Of a DNA stretch of 12,087 bases, positions 7,104 through 12,087 are shown in pieces. Where the stretch lies: the NCBI GenBank assembly GCA_049591295.1, contig JBAWEQ010000068.1, positions 1 through 12,087 of the forward strand, given 5' to 3'. The notes under the pieces were generated by a model. The model was not told the DNA's origin and searched no databases. It was given only the letters and a program-made list of their open reading frames with translations. The translations under genes and the position numbers were made by a program. Within the stretch, counting starts at the first letter, position 1, and the number at the start of each line of letters is the position of its first letter. The stretch comes from DTPS01 sp049591295 (lineage in GTDB: Bacteria; Acidobacteriota; UBA4820; DSQY01).

Positions 7104-7193
7104 GGGGTTCCTCCACGAAGAGGGACGCCCCCCTCGCGCGCGATCGCAGGCGCCAGAGCGTCCGGCGGCGCAGCCGGGGAGACGTGGCCCGTC

Positions 7194-7199
7194 AGTATA
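7194..7199 (-). promoter_or_regulatory. Possible -10 box before the acetyltransferase gene
   Basis: In minus-strand sense TATACT matches the -10 consensus at five of six positions, within an otherwise GC-rich 115-bp gap. The sequence 17 bases further upstream (CTGAAG) is a poor -35, so this is a weak call. It would give the acetyltransferase its own transcript separate from the MFS gene. Confidence 0.25.
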
Positions 7200-7218
7200 C
7201 GCCGAGAACGCTCGTCCT

Positions 7219-8403
7219 TCAGGGATTTGCGCGAGGTCGGCCGACAGAGGCCCCGGATCCGAGGCGGAGCTGAAGGGGCACCGAGATCGCGGCCACGCCG
7301 ATCACCACGAGGCCGAGGCCGGCCGGGCCCGCGCCCGCCGCGAGCAGGAGGCCGGCCGCCAGCGGGCCGAAGCCCTGGGAGAGGCCGATGAGGGTCTCGT
7401 GGATGGCGCCCTGCCGGGCGTTGTCCGCATCGGGCGTGGCCAGGCCGTAGAAGAGGGCGAAGGTGTAGGGGACCGCGTAGGCGACGCCGCCCAGGGCCAC
7501 CGTCAGGGCGAAGAGGGCCGGGGCGCGGGCGGCGGCCAGGGAAGCGCCGAAGAGGAGCAGGGGCCCTCCGCTGAGGAGGGCGCAGAGCCTCGGACGGCCG
7601 ATCCAGAAGCGCGTGGGCAGGAGCACCAGAAAGGTCAGGAAGACACCGACGTTCCCGAAGGCCGTGATGAAGCCCACCTCCGCCAGCGGCACGCCCGACG
7701 CCGAGAGCAGCTTGGGGTAGAGGAGCATGGTCCCGACGAAGGCCAGGCTCCCGAGGAGCAGGGCGGCCCGCGCCCCAAGGCGCAGGCGCTTGAGCGCACC
7801 CCCATCCACGGGTGGTGGCGCGGATACCGAAAAACCGGCCGATGAAGGTTTAGGCAGCGCCTCGCCGTGGCGGCGCCAGTGGGCCCAGAGCGCCGCGGCG
7901 CCGGCGAGGCAGAGGGCCATCCCACCGGTGAAGACCACGCTGGGGCTCCTCTGGATGAGCCAGGGGCCGAAGAGCATCCCCACGATGTTCCCGCTGCTCC
8001 AGCTCAGCGAAAAGCGCGCGGTGGTGCTGAAGGGGTGCACACCGAGCCTGCCCTCCTCGCGGGAGAGCAGCCCCTCCACCGACGGGTAGAAGAAGCCGAA
8101 AAAGACGAGGACCAGGCAGGCTGTGGGGAGGAGCGTCCAGGGCCCCGTCCAGAAGAAGCCCGTGGGCAGGACGCAGGCCAGGGCCAGGAAGCCCGCCGCC
8201 AGGGGCCGCTTGAAGCCGATCCGGTCGCCCAGGTGGCCGAGGAGCAGGGCCGAGGCCACGTAGGCCATGTAGGCCGAGAAGTTCAGCAAGCCCACCGAGG
8301 CGTAGCTCATGGACCACGCCGCGGCGCGCGTGTTCCACGCCGCGATGAGCAGCCACAGGAGCACGGAGAAGAGAAAGACGATGACGTGGACCAGCCCGAA
8401 CAT
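7219..8403 (-). CDS. Major facilitator superfamily transporter
   Basis: A 394-residue inner-membrane transporter with about twelve hydrophobic segments in two halves, joined by a polar loop around residues 180-215 (HWRRHGEALPKPSS...). The loop between segments 2 and 3, GHLGDRIGFKRP (56-67), is the MFS motif A. The second half has no equally clear copy of it. Length and topology are typical of a drug/metabolite exporter or sugar-type MFS protein; the substrate is unknown. The start is ATG 8403 with GGAGG four bases upstream. GTG 8406 is directly adjacent but too close to the Shine-Dalgarno. The gene is the first of the minus-strand run and is transcribed divergently from the cupin gene across a 182-bp gap. 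Confidence 0.9.
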   Translation of the reverse strand: MFGLVHVIVFLFSVLLWLLIAAWNTRAAAWSMSYASVGLLNFSAYMAYVASALLLGHLGDRIGFKRPLAAGFLALACVLPTGFFWTGPWTLLPTACLVLVFFGFFYPSVEGLLSREEGRLGVHPFSTTARFSLSWSSGNIVGMLFGPWLIQRSPSVVFTGGMALCLAGAAALWAHWRRHGEALPKPSSAGFSVSAPPPVDGGALKRLRLGARAALLLGSLAFVGTMLLYPKLLSASGVPLAEVGFITAFGNVGVFLTFLVLLPTRFWIGRPRLCALLSGGPLLLFGASLAAARAPALFALTVALGGVAYAVPYTFALFYGLATPDADNARQGAIHETLIGLSQGFGPLAAGLLLAAGAGPAGLGLVVIGVAAISVPLQLRLGSGASVGRPRANP

Positions 8404-8585
8404 CACGCCTCCCGGCAGGTCATCCTATCCTCTCCGAGCGCCCTCCAGGAAGCCCCTCCCCATCCTGGGCGTTACATCTGTACTATGAGTATCCCCGGCG
8501 TGATACGCTGGGGGGCCGAAGAAGAGAGGCTCCGGACGGCGCCCGCGAGGACCGGACGGGAGCACCCTCGAAGAGGAGCGCCACG
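8404..8585. promoter_or_regulatory. Divergent intergenic region with an AT-rich patch
   Basis: The gap between the outward-facing MFS and cupin genes must hold promoters in both directions. The only AT-rich stretch is about 8471-8492, with TACTAT (8481-8486) as a possible plus-strand -10 and CATAGT on the minus strand. No good -35 box is found for either. GCGTTAC (8470-8476) and GATACGC (8502-8508) form an imperfect inverted repeat around the patch, which could be an operator. None of these sites is certain. Confidence 0.3.
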
Positions 8586-8936
8586 ATGAAGATCGTCCGT
8601 CTGGATCAGGTTCAGAAGGCGCCGGTCACCATGGAGGGCGCCCACGGCATCACGAAGCAGGTTCCGCTGTCGCGAAACGACGGGGCACCGACCTTCTCCT
8701 TCCGGGTCTTCACCCTCGAACCGGGAGGCTTCACCCCCTATCACCGGCACGATTCGGAGCACCTCAACTACATCATCGAAGGGGAGGGAGCCCTGGTCAC
8801 GGAGAGCGGGGAGGAGCGGCCCTTGCGGGCCGGTGATTTCGTGCTGGTCCTACCCCAGGAGAAGCACCAGTACCGGAACCGCTCGGCAGAGAGCGCCTTC
8901 GTCATGATCTGCGCCGTGCCCAAAGAGTACGAATAG
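8586..8936 (+). CDS. Single-domain cupin protein
   Basis: A 116-residue small cytoplasmic cupin. Motif 1 is GGFTPYHRHDSEHLNYIIEG, with metal ligands His53, His55 and Glu58 or a neighbouring residue. Motif 2 is PQEKHQYRN, with Pro90, His94 and Asn98. A complete metal site is therefore visible, and the fold should be one beta-barrel. Such single cupins can be dioxygenases, isomerases or sensory/binding proteins, and sequence alone does not choose. AGGAG lies eight bases before ATG 8586. The gene stands alone on the plus strand, divergent from the MFS gene. A shared effector for the pair is possible but only inferred. Confidence 0.9.
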   Translation: MKIVRLDQVQKAPVTMEGAHGITKQVPLSRNDGAPTFSFRVFTLEPGGFTPYHRHDSEHLNYIIEGEGALVTESGEERPLRAGDFVLVLPQEKHQYRNRSAESAFVMICAVPKEYE

Positions 8937-9077
8937 GATCGAGAAGGCCCATCACCACCAGTTTCAGCGAGGGGCGGGATCTCTTCCGCCCTCTCCCCCT
9001 GAATCCTCTTGTCCCGCCGCTCGTATGACCCTTCAGGGGGTCGTGCGCTGGGTGAATCAGGCCCCCGGGAGCAGGCC
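8937..9077 (+). other. Gap between cupin and DUF4342-like gene with two hairpins
   Basis: GGGCGG (8972-8977) pairs with CCGCCC (8986-8991) around an eight-base loop, 35 bp after the cupin stop. It could be a terminator stem but has no T-run. ATGACCC (9025-9031) pairs with GGGTCGT (9038-9044, one G-U) a little before the next gene. No reading frame with a ribosome binding site is seen in this gap. Confidence 0.3.
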
Positions 9078-9368
9078 ATGGCGGGAAGAAGACCGCGCAC
9101 CGAGGAGTTCACGATCACCGGCGACCGCATTGGGGCGGCCGCCAGGGCGCTCTTTCGCGGGATTTGGGACCGCCGGGTGGCCCTGAAGACGCGCGCGGGC
9201 CGGAGGCTTCTGCGGGTTCCCCTGATTCTTGCGCTGGCCGCGGTCCTTCTCGTTCCGCTGTTGGTCCTGCTGGGCGCCGCGGTCTCTCTGGCCGTGGGGC
9301 TCCGCATCACCTTCGAGCGGTACGAAGAGGCCCCCTCCGGGGCGGCCTCGGACCCCGGGCACCCTTGA
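9078..9368 (+). CDS. DUF4342-like small membrane protein
   Basis: A 96-residue protein. ATG 9078 has GGAG six bases upstream; the frame is open to TTG 9011-region codons further up but without a ribosome binding site. Residues 9-46 (EEFTITGDRI, then RRVALKTRAGRRLLRVPL) are amphipathic and basic, followed by one hydrophobic hairpin or long segment (about 47-75), then LRITFERYEE. This order, a short soluble part with a VxLKxxxGxxLLxVPL-type strand and then a C-terminal membrane segment, matches my recollection of DUF4342 proteins, whose function is unknown. It is probably an inner-membrane protein with its N-terminus in the cytoplasm. Codon use looks like that of the neighbours. Confidence 0.65.
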   Translation: MAGRRPRTEEFTITGDRIGAAARALFRGIWDRRVALKTRAGRRLLRVPLILALAAVLLVPLLVLLGAAVSLAVGLRITFERYEEAPSGAASDPGHP

Positions 9369-9370
9369 GC

Positions 9371-9387
9371 GGGGGCCTCTTGCCCCC
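9371..9387 (+). terminator. Terminator-like stem after the DUF4342-like gene
   Basis: GGGGGC (9371-9376) pairs with GCCCCC (9382-9387) around a five-base loop, two bases past the stop codon. Only two Ts follow, so this is a modest intrinsic terminator at best. It would separate this gene from the cold-shock transcription unit. Confidence 0.4.
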
Positions 9388-9395
9388 CTTGCTAG

Positions 9396-9425
9396 TCGAC
9401 ACGCGCCATGGTTTTGTGCTAGAGT
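9396..9425 (+). promoter_or_regulatory. Promoter of the cold-shock gene
   Basis: TCGACA (9396-9401, five of six to the -35 consensus) and TAGAGT (9420-9425, four of six) are 18 bases apart. TGC directly before the -10 gives an extended -10 element (TGN). Transcription would start near 9432 and leave a leader of about 54 nt. Confidence 0.5.
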
Positions 9426-9437
9426 TCGAATGCACAC

Positions 9438-9458
9438 TTTAACAAGCGGTTTGTTGAA
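9438..9458 (+). promoter_or_regulatory. AU-rich leader hairpin of the cold-shock mRNA
   Basis: TTTAACAA (9438-9445) pairs with TTGTTGAA (9451-9458, one G-U) around the loop GCGGT, immediately after the predicted transcription start and 15 bases before the Shine-Dalgarno. Eight pairs, only one of them G-C, would melt easily. This makes it a candidate temperature-sensitive or cold-box-like leader element. Function is inferred. Confidence 0.45.
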
Positions 9459-9485
9459 GTGGATGTGAATACCAAGGAGTGCGTT

Positions 9486-9692
9486 GTGGTCAACGGAATC
9501 GTAAAGTGGTTCGACGACAAGAAGGGCTACGGCTTCATCACGGTCGAGGGCGGCAAGGATGCCTTCGTCCATCACAGCAACATCGAGGGCACGGGCTTCA
9601 AGACCCTGTCCGAGGGACAAAAGGTCACCTGCGTGATCACCCAGGGTGCCAAGGGCCCCCAGGCTGAGCAGGTCCGCGTAGTGAACGACTGA
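9486..9692 (+). CDS. Cold-shock protein (CspA family)
   Basis: A 68-residue single cold-shock domain with the standard length and pattern: MVNGIVKWFDDKKGYGFIT at the start, RNP1 as KGYGFI (13-18), RNP2 as FVHH (27-30), then EGTGFKTLSEGQKVTCVIT and the usual GPQAEQV end. It binds single-stranded RNA/DNA and acts as an RNA chaperone or transcription antiterminator in the cytoplasm. The start is GTG 9486, six bases after AAGGAG (9474-9479). A GTG further upstream (9459) would add nine residues that no family member needs. The gene has its own promoter, a leader hairpin and a strong terminator, so it is a single-gene transcription unit. The RNP2 site has His-His where many relatives have His-Phe or His-Tyr, a small variation. 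Confidence 0.95.
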   Translation: MVNGIVKWFDDKKGYGFITVEGGKDAFVHHSNIEGTGFKTLSEGQKVTCVITQGAKGPQAEQVRVVND

Positions 9693-9718
9693 CCTGCGAG
9701 CCATTCAGGAAGCTGTTC

Positions 9719-9742
9719 AAGGGGCCTTCGGGCCCCTTTTTT
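9719..9742 (+). terminator. Rho-independent terminator of the cold-shock gene
   Basis: AAGGGGCC (9719-9726) and GGCCCCTT (9731-9738) form a perfect stem closed by the very stable tetraloop TTCG, followed by TTTT (9739-9742). It lies 27 bp after the stop codon and is the clearest intrinsic terminator in the window. Confidence 0.9.
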
Positions 9743-9807
9743 CCTCTGCGACCCGCCCCATGGGGGGGAGCAGTTGACCCGAGCCGAGGCGGAGAAAGGA
9801 GGACCCG

Positions 9808-10041
9808 TTGCCCCACCCAGGAGCCTATCGAGGAAACAAACGCCAGAAGGAGCTCAAGCGGCTGCAGAAGCAGCAGGAGAAGCGAGAGCGGCGCCAGCAT
9901 AAGGGCACCGGCGCCGAGTCCGAACCCGAATTCGCCGATCCGGCCGCGGTTCCCGCGGAACCCGCGCCGGTGGGCGAGGAGTCCGTGCCCGCGACGGCGG
10001 AGCCCGATCTCCCGAAGGACGAATCGCTCCGCCCCGAATAG
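9808..10041 (+). CDS. Small two-part basic/acidic protein with TTG start
   Basis: A 77-residue protein whose start is TTG 9808, set by an excellent AGGAGG (9797-9802) five bases upstream; no ATG is available. Residues about 8-33 are intensely basic and helical (YRGNKRQKELKRLQKQQEKR followed by more Arg), with a likely coiled-coil or nucleic-acid-binding character. Residues 34-77 are Pro/Ala/Glu-rich, acidic and probably disordered. The family is not named with certainty. The GxYRGxKRxKELxR opening resembles small uncharacterised conserved proteins that I recall from deltaproteobacteria and acidobacteria. It follows the cold-shock gene after its terminator, so it needs its own promoter or readthrough. 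A role as an RNA- or ribosome-associated protein is inference from charge alone. Confidence 0.75.
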   Translation: MPHPGAYRGNKRQKELKRLQKQQEKRERRQHKGTGAESEPEFADPAAVPAEPAPVGEESVPATAEPDLPKDESLRPE

Positions 10042-10123
10042 GGGGCGAGGCGCAACGCCCGAGCCCAACCCTTCAAGGCCCCCGCTGTTTATCAGGACCC
10101 TCTCGCAGCGTAGAACGGGGCGG

Positions 10124-10150
10124 CGGAAAGGCCGTCCTGGAGCCTTTCCG
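10124..10150. repeat. Perfect 9-bp inverted repeat between small protein and radical SAM gene
   Basis: CGGAAAGGC (10124-10132) and GCCTTTCCG (10142-10150) are exact complements around a nine-base loop, 82 bp after the small-protein stop. There is no T-run, so it may be a Rho-assisted terminator, an mRNA stabiliser or a protein site. The rest of the 10042-10306 gap holds no supported gene. TAGATT (10265-10270) could be a -10 for the next gene, but no matching -35 is visible. Confidence 0.4.
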
Positions 10151-10306
10151 GCCACCTCCTTTGCGCCCAGCGTCCCTCCCCAGAGCCATTCCCGGGTGCG
10201 AAGCATGCCCGTCCCACACCGTTCCGGCCTCGGCGCCCTCCTGGTTTCTCCCCCGCGAAGGACCTAGATTCATTCGTGTACTCAGCTTCACAAGGAGGGA
10301 GTGAAG

Positions 10307-12058
10307 ATGGGCTGGAAGGTTCTGCTCGTCTATCCGGAGATGCCGCCCACGTACTGGAGCTTCCGGTACGCCATGCCCTTCATCGGCAAGCGCGCCGCCT
10401 TCCCACCGCTCGGCCTCCTCACGGTGGCGGCCATGCTTCCGGAGGACTTCGACGTCACCCTCGTGGACATGAACGCCTCGCCCCTCACCCCGGAGGCCGT
10501 CTCCGAGGCGGACCTGGTCCTCACCTCCTCCATGATCGTGCAGAGGGAGTCGCTGGCCGAGGTCATCCGCCTGTGCCGCTCGTGCGGCACTCCGGTGGTG
10601 GCCGGGGGGCCCTATCCCACCGGCTGTCACGAGCGCATCGGCGGCGTGGACCACTTCGTGCTGGGCGAGGCGGAGGTGACCCTGCCGGCCTTCCTGGCCG
10701 ATTTCCGGGAGGGTAGGGCCGCGCCGCTGTACAGCGACGCCGCCAAGCCGGACCTGGCCTCTACGCCCCCGCCCCGGTTCGACCTCATCCGGATGGGGGA
10801 CTACGCCGCCATGGCCCTGCAGTTCTCCCGGGGCTGTCCGCACGACTGCGAGTTCTGCGACATCGTCGAGCTCTTCGGCCACCGTCCCCGCACGAAGCCG
10901 CCCTCCCGGTTCCTTGCGGAGATGGACGGTCTGTACACCACCGGATGGCGGGGCTCGCTCTTCATCGTGGACGACAACTTCATCGGGAACCGCCGGGCGG
11001 TGAAAACCCTGCTGCGCGAGGTGGCGCGCTGGCAGGCCGCGCGCGCCTACCCCTTCGCGCTCTTCACCGAGGCGACGCTCGATCTGGCCGCCGACGAAGA
11101 GCTCATGGCGCTGATGCGGGAGGCGGGGTTCAACATGGTCTTCCTGGGCATCGAGACGCCCGTGGAGGAGACCCTTCGCGCCGTCCACAAGGCGCACAAC
11201 CTGAGGGGCGACATGCTGGAGGGCGTGCGGCGCATCCAGCGCGCGGGCATGGAGGTCTCGGCCGGCTTCGTCCTCGGCTTCGACTCGGACCCGCAGGACA
11301 TCTTCGAGAGGCAGATCGCCTTCATTCAGGAGGCTGGCATTCCCACCGCCATGGTGGGCCTGCTCACGGCCCTTCCCAATACGAGGCTCTACAAGCGCCT
11401 GGAATCGGAGGGCCGCATCGCGGAGGATTCGGGCGGCAACAACACCCACGATTTCCAGCTCAGCTACGTGCCGAAGATGGACGCCCAGGTGCTCCTCTCG
11501 GGCTACAAGCGCCTCCTGTCGGAGATCTACCGGCCGCGGCGCTACTTCGAGCGCTGCCTGTCGCTCCTGAGGAATCTCCGGGTTCACGAAACCACCGAAC
11601 GGCGGATCGGGCTCACGGAGCTGCGGGCCCTCGGCCACTCCCTGATCCGGCAGTCCTTCTCCACCTACGCCTGGCCCTATTGGGCCTTCATGGTGCGCGG
11701 CGCCCTCCTGAGGCCCCGGCTGATGGCGGAGATCGTGACCATGGCCGTGAAGGGCCACCACTTCTTCAAGATGACGCGGCGGATCCTCGAGGTGGAGCGC
11801 TTCAAGCAGAAGATCGACCGCCTCGCGCGGGCCTTCCAGGAGCGCGCCTCCTCGCTCTCCATGCCCGATCCGCAGGCCAGGGCCGCCGAGCTGCGGGCCT
11901 ACGGCGACCGGCTCGCCGCCCGCCTCGCCCGCGAGTACCGGCGTCTCCACAAGGATTTCCAGACCTACGCCGAGCGATCCCTCGCCAACTTCCACACCAT
12001 GGTGGACGAGTTCATCCAGAGCGCCGCCTCCCAGGCCGTCCCCTCGGCGGAGGCCTGA
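10307..12058 (+). CDS. B12-binding-type radical SAM protein with DUF4070 and a helical C-terminal tail
   Basis: A 583-residue protein. Residues 1-140 form a Rossmann-like B12-binding-type domain (KVLLVYPEMP, FPPLGLLTVAAMLP), but the cobalamin DxHxxG motif is missing (LVDMNA instead), so B12 may not be held in the usual way. The radical SAM core begins at about 165 with the [4Fe-4S] motif Cys177-x3-Cys181-x2-Cys184 (RGCPHDCEFC), then VDDNFIGN and FLGIETP. Residues about 370-485 match DUF4070. From about 487 to 583 there is an extra charged, helical tail with heptad-like leucines. ATG 10307 is preferred because AAGGAGG (10292-10298) is eight bases upstream; GTG 10301 is too close. The reaction is unknown; relatives do methylations or other radical modifications, including on lipids and hopanoid-related substrates. 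No recognisable substrate-pathway gene is adjacent. Confidence 0.92.
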   Translation: MGWKVLLVYPEMPPTYWSFRYAMPFIGKRAAFPPLGLLTVAAMLPEDFDVTLVDMNASPLTPEAVSEADLVLTSSMIVQRESLAEVIRLCRSCGTPVVAGGPYPTGCHERIGGVDHFVLGEAEVTLPAFLADFREGRAAPLYSDAAKPDLASTPPPRFDLIRMGDYAAMALQFSRGCPHDCEFCDIVELFGHRPRTKPPSRFLAEMDGLYTTGWRGSLFIVDDNFIGNRRAVKTLLREVARWQAARAYPFALFTEATLDLAADEELMALMREAGFNMVFLGIETPVEETLRAVHKAHNLRGDMLEGVRRIQRAGMEVSAGFVLGFDSDPQDIFERQIAFIQEAGIPTAMVGLLTALPNTRLYKRLESEGRIAEDSGGNNTHDFQLSYVPKMDAQVLLSGYKRLLSEIYRPRRYFERCLSLLRNLRVHETTERRIGLTELRALGHSLIRQSFSTYAWPYWAFMVRGALLRPRLMAEIVTMAVKGHHFFKMTRRILEVERFKQKIDRLARAFQERASSLSMPDPQARAAELRAYGDRLAARLAREYRRLHKDFQTYAERSLANFHTMVDEFIQSAASQAVPSAEA

Positions 12059-12069
12059 AAAGCGCGGCA

Positions 12070-12083
12070 CGGCCTCCCGGCCG
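12070..12083 (+). terminator. Possible hairpin after the radical SAM gene, at the window edge
   Basis: CGGCC (12070-12074) pairs with GGCCG (12079-12083) around TCCC, 11 bp past the stop codon. The window ends four bases later, so a T-run cannot be judged. Confidence 0.3.
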
Positions 12084-12087
12084 CACC

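Noticed and set aside
7084..8589. Two plus-strand open frames opposite the MFS gene
   Set aside because: Their products are charged, repetitive and motif-free, whereas the minus strand gives a standard MFS protein with motif A and normal length.
9057..9704. Minus-strand open frame opposite the DUF4342-like and cold-shock genes
   Set aside because: It crosses a terminator-like stem and a promoter and is antisense to an unmistakable cold-shock domain.
10073..12070. Long minus-strand open frame (about 665 codons) covering the radical SAM gene
   Set aside because: The opposite strand carries a complete CxxxCxxC radical SAM protein with a strong RBS. The antisense product is low-complexity His/Gly/Arg/Glu-rich sequence with no RBS-supported start.

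Overview
The window is high-GC bacterial chromosomal DNA with strong AGGAGG-type ribosome binding sites, densely packed protein genes, and no insertion sequence, prophage, tRNA, rRNA or CRISPR array. The gene set points to a free-living environmental bacterium. It includes a GAF-PAS-HD-GYP regulator, a DUF4070-type radical SAM protein, a DUF1648/DUF5808 membrane protein and an acidobacterial-looking secreted alpha/beta hydrolase. Acidobacteriota (a Holophagae-like lineage) or a deltaproteobacterial-type lineage such as Desulfobacterota or Myxococcota are my best guesses. This is inference from gene flavour and composition, not from a marker gene.

Layout. Positions 1-44 hold the last 13 codons of an upstream gene. 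Next come two tightly packed plus-strand genes: a secreted alpha/beta hydrolase (92-1525) and, one base later, a polytopic DUF1648/DUF5808 membrane protein (1527-2597). After a 174-bp gap with a good sigma70-like promoter comes a GAF-PAS-HD-GYP protein (2772-4274), a probable cyclic-di-GMP phosphodiesterase. A small secreted protein of unknown function follows (4457-5026). The convergent gap 5027-5299 holds a relatively AT-rich, hairpin-forming element that looks like a dispersed intergenic repeat, and then a GC-rich terminator-like hairpin. Three minus-strand genes follow, read right to left: an MFS transporter (8403-7219), a RimJ/RimL-type GNAT acetyltransferase (7103-6543) and a membrane-anchored metallophosphoesterase (6403-5300). 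A divergent gap separates them from a plus-strand run: a cupin (8586-8936), a DUF4342-like small membrane protein (9078-9368), a cold-shock protein (9486-9692) with its own promoter, leader hairpin and UUCG terminator, a small basic/acidic two-part protein starting at TTG (9808-10041), and an orphan radical SAM protein with an unusual helical tail (10307-12058).

Most neighbours do not form an obvious pathway. The window reads as a housekeeping/accessory mixture of single-gene and two-gene units. Only the hydrolase/membrane-protein pair is spaced as a translationally coupled operon. I found no clear multi-gene novel system. The most interesting items are the structured intergenic element at about 5058-5210, the AU-rich leader hairpin of the cold-shock gene, the hairpin touching the Shine-Dalgarno of the metallophosphoesterase gene, and the C-terminal extension of the radical SAM protein.
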